Shown: one piece after another, positions 1 to 6,474 of the stretch
How the letters are laid out: the number at the start of each line of letters is the position of its first letter
Position numbering within the stretch: position 1 is the stretch's first letter
Assembly: GCA_030536165.1 (NCBI GenBank)
Contig: JAUNQM010000125.1
Coordinates: 1-7,349, forward strand
Length of the DNA: 7,349 nucleotides
DNA from: Prevotellaceae bacterium
Lineage (GTDB): Bacteria; Bacteroidota; Bacteroidia; Bacteroidales; Bacteroidaceae
Direction: 5' to 3'
The notes under the pieces: model-generated
What the model was told of the DNA's origin: nothing
Databases searched by the model: none
Seen by the model: the letters and a program-made list of their open reading frames with translations, nothing else
Position numbers and translations under genes: made by a program

Positions 1-2246
1 CTTATCACAAGTCCGCGGTAGTTTTCATTTACAGCTACGCCCTGAATGTTATAGAGCGGTTGTACGGTTGTAGGGTTTTGCGGTTGTACGGTGGTTATAC
101 CTGTAGGTACATTGCTTATCTCAATTCGGACTTCAGGGAGTATGCCAAAGTAAGTCTGATGTGAAAGTGCAGTGAAATTAGGGCATCGTCCAGCCCCTGG
201 GTCTATGATGCGATGGTTTCCGATAGGGTCGCCGAAACCTGTTACTTGTATTGTTCCCTTGTCCATAACGAATGGCTGAGAAGCATCCCAGTCTTCTGGT
301 ATTGTGACCTTGACGAGTTGTGCTGACGGTGTTCCACCAAAGGCGTATTGATTCTTGCCAAGTATGAGTGCTGTACCTGTAGGCACACCATTATAGGTGA
401 CATAGGCAGACATGTTGTAAATACCTGCAAGTTTATTGGCTGGATGATACAGTCCGTCGTACTGTATCTCGATTGCATCGCCTGCATAGAAAAGGCCATC
501 ATCGTGCGTGGTGTTGGTTATGGTGCGGTTACACTCTTTAGCCGTGAAAACCTGATAGATGACGTTGCCATCGGTACCAGTAAGTCGTACAATTTGTCGT
601 CCATGCTTCAAGTTCAGAGTATAGCTTCCATTGGTGTTTGCTTCAACAGGCACGAATCCTGAGTATTTTGCGCTGATGGAATCGATTGTAGGATATGCTA
701 TTTCAACTTTCGCTACGTCAGCTGGAGTAAAAGTGTAAGGGAATCCGTCTTCGCCTTTGAGATAATAGAAGCAGTCATGCTCTGCATCAACAAATTCACC
801 AGCGACCTTGTAATAATCGTATTTCTGGGTCTTTTCATTAAACACAGGGAGATTGTAATCTTCATTGATAAGCATATTTGGTGTGAGCGATGAAGTTTCT
901 TCACCAACAGTAACTACGAATACGCCTGTGTTTTCTCCCCAAAGTGCACTCCAATCAGCAAGGAACATAAAGTCGGATGCTTCCATATAATATGGTTTTG
1001 CCTCCGTACCGCTGCCTTTTCGTGCAATCTGTGTGACGTTGATTGCATCATAGCTTACAAGAACTATTGCCTCGCCCTTCTTTTTAGCTGTAAGTTTAGC
1101 CCACGGATTGATTTCGGTGTCGGCATTCTCGATTGTGATGACATCGCTGCCAGGATTGCCTTGAAGGTCGAAAACTGTATAGTGGTAAGATGGCTCGATG
1201 AAGTAGTTTGCTGTCTGGCTGTTAGTGAGCTGCCAATCGCGTTGTGCCAACAAGTCTTTCGTTTCACCGACTTGCATAGACAGATGTCCACGTTCATTTA
1301 TGTTCAACAAGATATTAGCAACATTTCCTCCTTTTCCGTCAGCGGTATTATGGTTGATGTATTTAGGGTCTTCGGCAAGGTCGGCATCAGTAAATGTCAG
1401 ATGATTGAATCCGTCGCCATCTGTGCTCCACACCTTTCCATCGAAAGAAGATCCATGATAATAGACAAACATACCAGCCTTTGTGCGTTTGCCTTTTTTC
1501 CATAGACGGTAATTATATGTGTTGCCCTCTGCAAGTTTATATGTAACCTTGCCTGCAACGGAATCCACGCTTTGTATAGGCACAAACGGAACAAAATGTA
1601 CACTGCCTGAACCGTTAGTACCGCCTTCCTTGCGGAAGACCATGCAGTTAGCATCTGCTGGGAATTCAATAACAAAGTCTCCACCCATTGCAATAGCAGC
1701 GCTGCTGGTTGTATTAGCAGTAACGGTTGCACTGCCGTATGCATCGAGATAACCTTCAGCCTGATGCGCAGCGGAAGGATGGAACGTACAGTTGAAACTG
1801 CATCCATTGAGTACGAGGCACGATTTTGTGCCTGCAGTCTTGCCGTTGCCAAGAGTGACAGGGATAATCTTTCCTTCGCGAGTGCGGCATTTTACCGACT
1901 CAATGGTATAGTCTTCATCACACACCCAATTCTTGTTTGTGGCTTTGATTGATGTGATGTCGAAAACTAAGCATTCCTGATTAGGCTCATCTGTAATGTC
2001 AAGTTCCATCGTACCTCTGACAGCATTGTCAGCACCTAAGCCTGTAAGTATATACTTACCTGGCTGCAGGTCGAGGGCGTAAGTGTAAGTGGCATCAGGT
2101 GTGCCAACCTCTACCAAAGTGCTTGACGAAGCACTAACAAGGGTCATTGTCTGTGCATCCGAATTCATTTTGATGGACACACTCACTGCAAAACTTTGCA
2201 ACACTGACATTACAATTAATGTTGCGGAGATAATTGTTTTTTTCAT
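1..2246 (-). CDS. Large exported Ig-like protein of the B12 operon, 3' end off the window
   Basis: I do not recognise the family. The frame is open from an ATG at 2246 to the left edge, giving 748 residues without a stop; an in-frame stop lies at 2265-2267, upstream of the start. Residues 1-20 (MKKTIISATLIVMSVLQSFA) form a type I signal peptide without a lipobox cysteine, so export across the inner membrane is expected. Around residues 367-405 the pattern 'ITIENAD...AKLTAKKKGEAIVLVSY' resembles a bacterial Ig-like (Big_2-type) domain, and most of the rest looks beta-rich. A linker with a duplicated TTVQP (13-nt direct repeats at 56-68 and 80-92) leads to the tail LYNIQGVAVNENYRGLVI (731-748), which matches the end of the BtuG-like neighbour; by comparison only about ten residues should be missing. 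It lies 126 bp downstream of the btuG-like gene in the same direction, so I infer a role at the cell surface linked to cobalamin uptake. BtuH-like or adhesin roles are possible but unproven. Confidence 0.85.
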   Translation of the reverse strand, partial: MKKTIISATLIVMSVLQSFAVSVSIKMNSDAQTMTLVSASSSTLVEVGTPDATYTYALDLQPGKYILTGLGADNAVRGTMELDITDEPNQECLVFDITSIKATNKNWVCDEDYTIESVKCRTREGKIIPVTLGNGKTAGTKSCLVLNGCSFNCTFHPSAAHQAEGYLDAYGSATVTANTTSSAAIAMGGDFVIEFPADANCMVFRKEGGTNGSGSVHFVPFVPIQSVDSVAGKVTYKLAEGNTYNYRLWKKGKRTKAGMFVYYHGSSFDGKVWSTDGDGFNHLTFTDADLAEDPKYINHNTADGKGGNVANILLNINERGHLSMQVGETKDLLAQRDWQLTNSQTANYFIEPSYHYTVFDLQGNPGSDVITIENADTEINPWAKLTAKKKGEAIVLVSYDAINVTQIARKGSGTEAKPYYMEASDFMFLADWSALWGENTGVFVVTVGEETSSLTPNMLINEDYNLPVFNEKTQKYDYYKVAGEFVDAEHDCFYYLKGEDGFPYTFTPADVAKVEIAYPTIDSISAKYSGFVPVEANTNGSYTLNLKHGRQIVRLTGTDGNVIYQVFTAKECNRTITNTTHDDGLFYAGDAIEIQYDGLYHPANKLAGIYNMSAYVTYNGVPTGTALILGKNQYAFGGTPSAQLVKVTIPEDWDASQPFVMDKGTIQVTGFGDPIGNHRIIDPGAGRCPNFTALSHQTYFGILPEVRIEISNVPTGITTVQPQNPTTVQPLYNIQGVAVNENYRGLVI

Positions 2247-2273
2247 AATCACGTTATTTATGAGTTAATAAAA

Positions 2274-2371
2274 ATTGTAAATTGTAAGTTGGGGGATGTC
2301 GGTTTTTCGATAATTCGATTTTTCGATTGTGGCTAAATAACCTTCAACCTAAAACCAATAACCTAAAACCA
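2274..2371. repeat. Short tandem duplications in the intergenic gap
   Basis: The gap between the btuG-like gene and the large Ig-like gene is built largely of small duplications. ATTGTAA occurs twice in tandem (2274-2280, 2281-2287), TTTTTCGAT occurs at 2303-2311 and 2319-2327, and AACCTAAAACCA occurs at 2346-2357 and 2360-2371. I see no convincing terminator or TAnnTTTG promoter here, so read-through from btuG is the simplest reading. The function is unknown and replication slippage is a sufficient explanation. Confidence 0.6.
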
Positions 2372-2372
2372 T

Positions 2373-3626
2373 TTACTTTATACTCTTTTTACCGTTTGTG
2401 ATGATAATGCCTTTATAGTTTTCGTCAACTCGTATGCCTTGAAGATTATAGAGAGCATTGCTTGTGGCTTTGTATTTCACATCTTCTATGCCCAGCGATT
2501 TCCAATCACCAAGAGCGAGAAAATGTCCAGCGTTGATATAGATTTTGTAATTATCAATGTATTTTCCATCAGGTGTCCACTGATATAACTTGCCAGGCGA
2601 GTTGAAATCACCATTAGCATCCGTTGCATATATATAGCCTGTGTATGGATTGACATAGATGCCGTATGGCGAAGCAAGTTTGGTCTTGATGTCATCAGCA
2701 ACCGTGCCTGGCAGTGTGGCAACAACTCCTTCCTTGCCTTTTGATGCAAAGAGCTTGGCGGGGTCGATTGTTACCGTATTGAAAATGTATTCGCCAGTGT
2801 AATAGCTGAACGAGGAGCCTATGGCAAAGAATTTGCCGTCAGTTGTCGCTGTGTTATAAGTAGCAGGTACATCAAGTACATAGAAGCAATCATCAGACGT
2901 AAGCGCTTGCTCGCAGTCGAAGATAACTGAATGTGCAGGTATATCATAATAATCGCCTGGAGAATTGATGCAGAGATACTTGCCTGCCTGCGACATTTTG
3001 CCGTAAAGATTGATGATTCCAGTATCGACTTGCTTGACAAGTTTCATCGTTGATGCATCGACGATTGATACTGTTGTCTCATAGTCATGGTCTTCCTGAA
3101 AGGCATAGCCACCCGTGTCAGCGATAAAGAGAAAACCATTATAGTAAGCTATGCCTTCAGGTTCCCATCCTACTTCGCAACATTTTTCAACCTTGAAAGT
3201 AGTGAGATTTACTTTTGCAACATATCCTTTTTCACATTCAAACAAGCCGTTCTGCGTACCACATTCGTGGGCATACGAAGTTATATAGACATATTTCCCA
3301 TCGGTAGCCATCTTGCGATTGTTAGGCACGTCCTCGGTTGCGGTGACGGCAGTTCCGTCTGTGCGAATATATTGTATGATGTTCGACCAGTTGACTGCAA
3401 TGGCTATCAAGTCTTCCCCGACTTGAATAATGTCGTTGGGAGTGTCGCCTATTCCATAGCCATTCTTTTCTTCGAACCATTTGTTTGACACAATCCTGCC
3501 ATCCTCAAAGTAACTTATACGCGCATTGTTTGATTGCCAGTTACCTTCGTTCAGGATAATCAACTGCTCTCTCGCGAAGCAAGACATTGCCGCAAGCAAC
3601 AAGATTAAAGTAATAGTTTTTTTCAT
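2373..3626 (-). CDS. btuG: BtuG-like surface cobalamin-binding beta-propeller protein (DUF5074/YncE-like)
   Basis: This 417-residue exported protein belongs, by motif recognition, to the BtuG/DUF5074 group. In gut Bacteroides these bind vitamin B12 with very high affinity at the cell surface and sit on BtuB. Supporting motifs are 'LIILNEGNWQSNN' (22-34), 'GIGDTPNDI' (58-66), and later propeller blades such as 'EPEGIAYYNGFLFIADT' and 'SPYGIYVNPYTGYIYATDANGD'. The N-terminus (MKKTITLILLLAAMSCFA) is a signal sequence. Cys16 lies in 'AAMSC', a poor lipobox, so lipidation is uncertain and type I cleavage after Ala18 is equally plausible. The last 27 residues (391-417, 'ALYNLQGIRVDENYKG...') form a tail shared with the next gene. 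The ATG overlaps the btuB stop in ATGA, which implies translational coupling. The riboswitch upstream of btuB supports the cobalamin role. The exact ligand is inferred, not seen. Confidence 0.88.
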   Translation of the reverse strand: MKKTITLILLLAAMSCFAREQLIILNEGNWQSNNARISYFEDGRIVSNKWFEEKNGYGIGDTPNDIIQVGEDLIAIAVNWSNIIQYIRTDGTAVTATEDVPNNRKMATDGKYVYITSYAHECGTQNGLFECEKGYVAKVNLTTFKVEKCCEVGWEPEGIAYYNGFLFIADTGGYAFQEDHDYETTVSIVDASTMKLVKQVDTGIINLYGKMSQAGKYLCINSPGDYYDIPAHSVIFDCEQALTSDDCFYVLDVPATYNTATTDGKFFAIGSSFSYYTGEYIFNTVTIDPAKLFASKGKEGVVATLPGTVADDIKTKLASPYGIYVNPYTGYIYATDANGDFNSPGKLYQWTPDGKYIDNYKIYINAGHFLALGDWKSLGIEDVKYKATSNALYNLQGIRVDENYKGIIITNGKKSIK

Positions 3627-5575
3627 AATGAATATGTTAATGTAAGTTTATAATTCCTTCCTGGCATTGGATAGCGCTGTATCATTTCGTACTGCACGTC
3701 GAACAAGTCCATTACCTCAAGCGAAATACCGAAAGCCTTGTAGTTTGCCGACAGTTTCACATCGACATTGTCATAAGGTTTTAGCATATCCTCAGTGTCG
3801 GCATACGACCACATTCGCTTCGACACGTGCAAGTCAGACACTGTCAACGACAGCCATTTCCATCCTGCAATGGCAGTTACGCCACAAGAAAACTTTGGGG
3901 AATAGCAGATTGGCTGGTCGTATGTGTCTTCGTTGTCAGGGTCGGTACGGTTACGGTCGTCTTGAAGCGTGAATGAAGTAATGAGCGATGCACGCAAATC
4001 TTTCCTCGACCAACGTGCCGAGAGATTGGCATTCATTCCTTGGCAGAAGGTGTAGCCATAGTTCAGCATCGACCATGTGTATGTTCCCTTCATCGGCAGG
4101 CAGACTATTCTGTCTGTCACACGATTCTCATACAGGTCAACCTGTGCTGCAAGGTTCCAGTATTTCGGAGTCAGATGATACTCGATTCCGACATTCCATT
4201 GTTTTGTGTATTCAGGTCTGAGATTTCTGTTGCCTGCTTGCGTGTAATACAAGTCGTTCAATGTAGGAGCACGAAATATTTGCTTATACCACAGTCGCCC
4301 AGTCAGTCCTTTCCATGTATATGATAAAGAGAACGTCGGTGTTACCTTTTCCAAAGGGTCAGCCGCGCCTGTATTTGTCCATGTATAGTCTTTATAATGC
4401 TGATATAGTCCGGAGGCAGCAAAGCTCAGCCCTCTCCACGAAGTCATTATCGAGACTACTGCCTTCTGGTCGATACGCTCTACGCCTTCAAACTTCTTCA
4501 AGTCTGCATCAAGTTTCGAATACCTGAAATCATATCCAGCGGTAATACCAAGCCACGACGCAGGGTTGTAGTTGTACGACAAAGCGGCATAGAGGTCATT
4601 CTGCCAATAGTGATTATCGCCCCTTGCCGTGTTTTGATTTTCAGGATAGTCTGTGCAATAACGCAGATATTCGTATGCATACTTAGCTGTAGCCTTAATG
4701 CGATGTGCCTTCGTGAACTCGTAGTCGTATGTTGCTTGTGCAAAGAAGTCTCTGTCCCATTCTCGTCCCACATTATCATATTTGTCACTCAGTCTTCTGA
4801 CCACACCTCCTGGGCAACCTCGTTCGGAGGCATAATAATATATGTGTGAGGCAAAACCTTTGTGGAACGCTCCACCTTCGATGCGTAAGTACGTGATATC
4901 GGAGTTAGCCCTTGTGCCGACTGTGTCTTCATATTGCGACTTATACCTGAACGGATAGTCACCCTTCGAATTCATATATTCTGTATCAACGAAAGCCGAC
5001 CAGTCGTTACGGCACATCTGACCATTTACTTTTCCGCCGTAAGTATGAAAAGATGCTACCCTACCCTGCACCGTAAGCGAATCTTTCACAGGTCGTCGTG
5101 TCTTCATATACACCGTTGCGCCTGATGCGTATTCCGAAGCCGTCTGGCATCTGTCGAGTTTATTGGCATTGTAAAGCGAGATTGACTCCATCGTGCTTAA
5201 CGAGTATTTGCCTAAATCCACGGTACCATTCTGCGCATTAGTGATTCTCACGCCATCGAGATATATACCCACGTGTTGCGATCCAAGTGAGCGCACGTTG
5301 ATGGTTTTCAGTCCGCCAAGTCCTCCGTAATCCTTGATTTGAACGCCTGCAAAATACTTCAGTGCGTCGGCAATCGACGATGACGACAGGCTCTGCAAAT
5401 CCTTTCCTTCCAGAGTCTGCGACGTGACAAGTCGCTTTGATTGCTGCGCTGTAACCACCACCTCGTCAATCTTATAGACAGAGTCTGGCTTCAACTTGCC
5501 CTTATCCTGCGTTTGTGCATACGCAACAAAGCAAGAGGACATACATACAATAATACCCAACAGCCTTTTATCCAT
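3623..5575 (-). CDS. btuB: BtuB-type TonB-dependent outer-membrane cobalamin receptor
   Basis: This 650-residue outer-membrane receptor would import cobalamin using TonB-ExbBD energy. Residues 1-20 form a signal peptide with cleavage at AYA-QTQ. The TonB box is IDEVVVTA (36-43). The plug domain follows, with 'GVQIKDYGGLGGLKTINVR' (77-95) and 'GIYLDGVR' (103-110) as typical plug motifs. From about residue 165 to the end lie the alternating aromatic strands of a 22-stranded barrel, including 'IFRAPTLNDLYY' and the late 'EVMDLFDVQYEM'. The protein ends in Leu (LTLTYSL) rather than the usual Phe. The length fits the BtuB family and is short of SusC-type receptors, and no carboxypeptidase-like N-terminal extension is present. 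A cobalamin riboswitch in its leader makes B12 or another corrinoid the likely substrate. It is the first full gene of the operon and shares 4 nt with btuG. Confidence 0.92.
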   Translation of the reverse strand: MDKRLLGIIVCMSSCFVAYAQTQDKGKLKPDSVYKIDEVVVTAQQSKRLVTSQTLEGKDLQSLSSSSIADALKYFAGVQIKDYGGLGGLKTINVRSLGSQHVGIYLDGVRITNAQNGTVDLGKYSLSTMESISLYNANKLDRCQTASEYASGATVYMKTRRPVKDSLTVQGRVASFHTYGGKVNGQMCRNDWSAFVDTEYMNSKGDYPFRYKSQYEDTVGTRANSDITYLRIEGGAFHKGFASHIYYYASERGCPGGVVRRLSDKYDNVGREWDRDFFAQATYDYEFTKAHRIKATAKYAYEYLRYCTDYPENQNTARGDNHYWQNDLYAALSYNYNPASWLGITAGYDFRYSKLDADLKKFEGVERIDQKAVVSIMTSWRGLSFAASGLYQHYKDYTWTNTGAADPLEKVTPTFSLSYTWKGLTGRLWYKQIFRAPTLNDLYYTQAGNRNLRPEYTKQWNVGIEYHLTPKYWNLAAQVDLYENRVTDRIVCLPMKGTYTWSMLNYGYTFCQGMNANLSARWSRKDLRASLITSFTLQDDRNRTDPDNEDTYDQPICYSPKFSCGVTAIAGWKWLSLTVSDLHVSKRMWSYADTEDMLKPYDNVDVKLSANYKAFGISLEVMDLFDVQYEMIQRYPMPGRNYKLTLTYSL

Positions 5576-5577
5576 TG

Positions 5578-5682
5578 CTAATTGATTATAGTCCCGCCCT
5601 TCGGGGAAGGGTTAAGGAGGGGCCGTAACTCGACAGCAAACGACATTGATGCATACACCAATTCATCCACTGGCAAGACCAT
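5578..5682 (-). other. Possible 34-codon upstream ORF in the btuB leader
   Basis: Between the riboswitch and btuB the leader contains an ATG-started frame of 34 codons (begins MVLPVDELVYASMSFAVELR). It ends in TAG two bases before the btuB ATG and runs through the GC-rich repeat element at 5592-5623. A ribosome finishing there could reinitiate on btuB. A frame of this length is not rare by chance, and the peptide resembles nothing I know, so this is recorded as a possibility only. Confidence 0.15.
5592..5623. repeat. REP-like GC-rich palindromic element
   Basis: On the minus strand this reads GGCCCCTCCTTAACCCTTCC followed by CCGAAGGGCGGGA. It resembles short GC-rich intergenic elements that I recall as abundant in Bacteroidetes genomes. 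A 6-bp stem, CCCTTC (5597-5602) with GAAGGG (5606-5611), is visible. It sits in the transcribed leader of btuB, about 17 nt before the start codon, in otherwise AT-rich DNA. The family assignment rests on memory of similar elements, not on a search. Confidence 0.5.
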
Positions 5683-5749
5683 GTTAAATGAAATACGCTA
5701 AATCGACCATAATCTTCTAATCCCAGAGAAGATATGATTCTTCAAACAA

Positions 5750-5898
5750 AAGGCAGGTCTTCTGACTTACCACTTACTGCAAATGTCTTCCCGAAAATAT
5801 CAGTGACTGTTATTTGCAGATAAATTGTGGCTTACAGCTGCGGGTCAGTTAAGGATTCACACCTTATTCCCTATTAATCGCCGAAGCGAACCAATTGC
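5750..5898 (-). promoter_or_regulatory. Cobalamin (AdoCbl-type) riboswitch
   Basis: Read on the minus strand, this leader carries the hallmarks of the cobalamin riboswitch in order. GGGAA is at 5867-5871, then GGTGTGAATCC. The core GACCCGCAGCTGTAAGCCAC is at 5827-5846. TCACTG and GGGAAG follow, and the B12 box TAAGTCAGAAGACCTGCC is at 5752-5769. It lies directly downstream of a Bacteroidetes promoter and about 175 nt upstream of the btuB ATG. Ligand binding is expected to lower btuB-btuG expression when cobalamin is plentiful. A small stem (GAAGA 5728-5732 with TCTTC 5739-5743) follows the aptamer, but there is no U-tract, so I see no obvious transcriptional terminator and translational control is likelier. 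The outer edges are approximate. Confidence 0.93.
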
Positions 5899-5903
5899 GA
5901 GTG

Positions 5904-5934
5904 CAAAGATATAATATTGCCGAAAGAAAACGAA
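5904..5934 (-). promoter_or_regulatory. Bacteroidetes sigma-ABfr type promoter of the B12 operon
   Basis: The minus strand shows TATCTTTG at 5904-5911, an exact match to the Bacteroidetes -7 consensus TAnnTTTG. Nineteen bases upstream is TTCG (5931-5934), a 3 of 4 match to the -33 element TTTG. The predicted start lies near 5896-5898, just before the riboswitch, so position and sequence agree. Confidence 0.75.
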
Positions 5935-6027
5935 AGACAACACAATTTATTTAATATTTTTTCACATTTGCGAAATATAGTGCCTATGAAGTCATCTTTT
6001 TCATCATCAGCGATAAAACATCATCCT

Positions 6028-6048
6028 ACTCTCCCCTTCGGGGAGAGT
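6028..6048. repeat. Hairpin element of the CCCCTTCGGGG type
   Basis: ACTCTCCCC (6028-6036) pairs perfectly with GGGGAGAGT (6040-6048) around a TTC loop, a 9-bp stem. Its core matches that of the GC-rich element at 5592-5623, so both may come from one repeat family. Neither side carries a convincing U-tract, which makes an intrinsic terminator less likely. It lies about 95 bp upstream of the btuB promoter. Confidence 0.6.
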
Positions 6049-6101
6049 TATAGAGATAGAAAATGATATGTCGTTGGGGGTTAATGCTTAAACGAGGTCT
6101 T

Positions 6102-6210
6102 CACACCTAAGATGTTCAGCGTGTCACTCCTAAGGTGTTAGCCCCCCTCACACCTCAGGTGTGACCATACTTCACACCTAAGGTGTTGCGCGATAAACAC
6201 CTCAGGTGTG
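6102..6210. repeat. Array of five regularly spaced palindromes, ACACCTNAGGTGT
   Basis: Five copies of a 13-bp palindrome occur at 6103-6115 (one mismatch), 6126-6138 (one mismatch), 6150-6162, 6174-6186 and 6197-6209. Their centres are 23, 24, 24 and 23 bp apart, and the 10-11 bp spacers are unrelated to one another. The third copy extends to a perfect 17-mer, TCACACCTCAGGTGTGA (6148-6164). The central base alternates between A and C. The array lies between the terminator of the upstream unit and the btuB promoter, in non-coding DNA. It could be a cluster of operators for a dimeric protein or a tandem repeat family; I cannot decide from the sequence. Confidence 0.85.
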
Positions 6211-6240
6211 GAGGGCTGTAATAATGGATAAGTGCGAAAT

Positions 6241-6267
6241 ACAAAAAAAAGTGCCATGAAGGCACTT
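6241..6267 (-). terminator. Intrinsic terminator
   Basis: On the minus strand AAGTGCC (6261-6267) pairs with GGCACTT (6249-6255) around a 5-nt loop, followed at once by a run of eight T (6243-6250, the first two inside the stem). This is a strong Rho-independent terminator. It lies 208 bp after the glycosylase stop and ends the structured RNA region, and so insulates the B12 operon from upstream transcription. Confidence 0.9.
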
Positions 6268-6463
6268 GTGTTTTATTACTTGAGAGATTTGATTAACCCA
6301 AATCGGTCATTAGACTGTTCTGCGCTAACAAATCTTCTTTTTGTCATCTGTATCGTCGCTTCTCGGTTACAATGGAACCCCATTGCGCCCTCAAACCGTC
6401 AATACATCTGTTCAAAAACAAAGGTCGTTATCATCATAACGCTAATGACCGATTTGGGATTAA
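6241..6463 (-). ncRNA. Candidate structured small RNA with 6S-like layout
   Basis: This 220-nt stretch follows the glycosylase gene and ends in an intrinsic terminator. Minus-strand RNA folds by eye into a rod. The ends pair perfectly over 16 bp (CCCAAATCGGTCATTA, complement of 6443-6458, with 6297-6312). A 5'-side hairpin CGTTAT-GATG-ATAACG occupies 6426-6441. Then come a U-rich/A-rich stem, TGTATTG with CGATACA, CGGTT with AACCG, and an apical hairpin CAATGG-GGTT-CCATTG (6370-6385). A closing stem, a large central bubble with a side hairpin and a long apical arm form the arrangement of 6S RNA, the RNA that sequesters sigma-70-type holoenzyme. No TAnnTTTG promoter is evident just upstream, so it might instead be processed from the glycosylase mRNA. 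Assignment as 6S is inference; structure plus terminator make an RNA of some kind likely. Confidence 0.6.
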
Positions 6464-6474
6464 GGGCGTGGAAA

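Noticed and set aside
348..1952. Several plus-strand frames of 62-114 codons and minus-strand frames in other phases
   Set aside because: They all lie within the continuous 748-codon minus-strand reading frame and look like low-quality shadow translations.
2247..2372. A separate promoter for the large Ig-like gene
   Set aside because: No TAnnTTTG with a matching -33 element was found on the minus strand, and no terminator follows btuG. Read-through is the simpler reading, though a weak promoter cannot be excluded.
3667..5125. Plus-strand frames of 63-101 codons opposite btuB
   Set aside because: They are antisense to a well-supported TonB-dependent receptor and show no domain motifs.
6028..6048. 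Intrinsic terminator
   Set aside because: The 9-bp hairpin has no T-run on either side. A much better terminator lies at 6241-6267.
6148..6164. Resemblance of TCACACCTCAGGTGTGA to the eukaryotic T-box palindrome
   Set aside because: The animal site lacks the extra central base, and T-box proteins are not expected in Bacteroidetes. The likeness is coincidental.
6102..6210. CRISPR array
   Set aside because: The units are 13-bp palindromes with 10-11 bp spacers, far shorter than CRISPR repeats and spacers, and no cas gene is in view.
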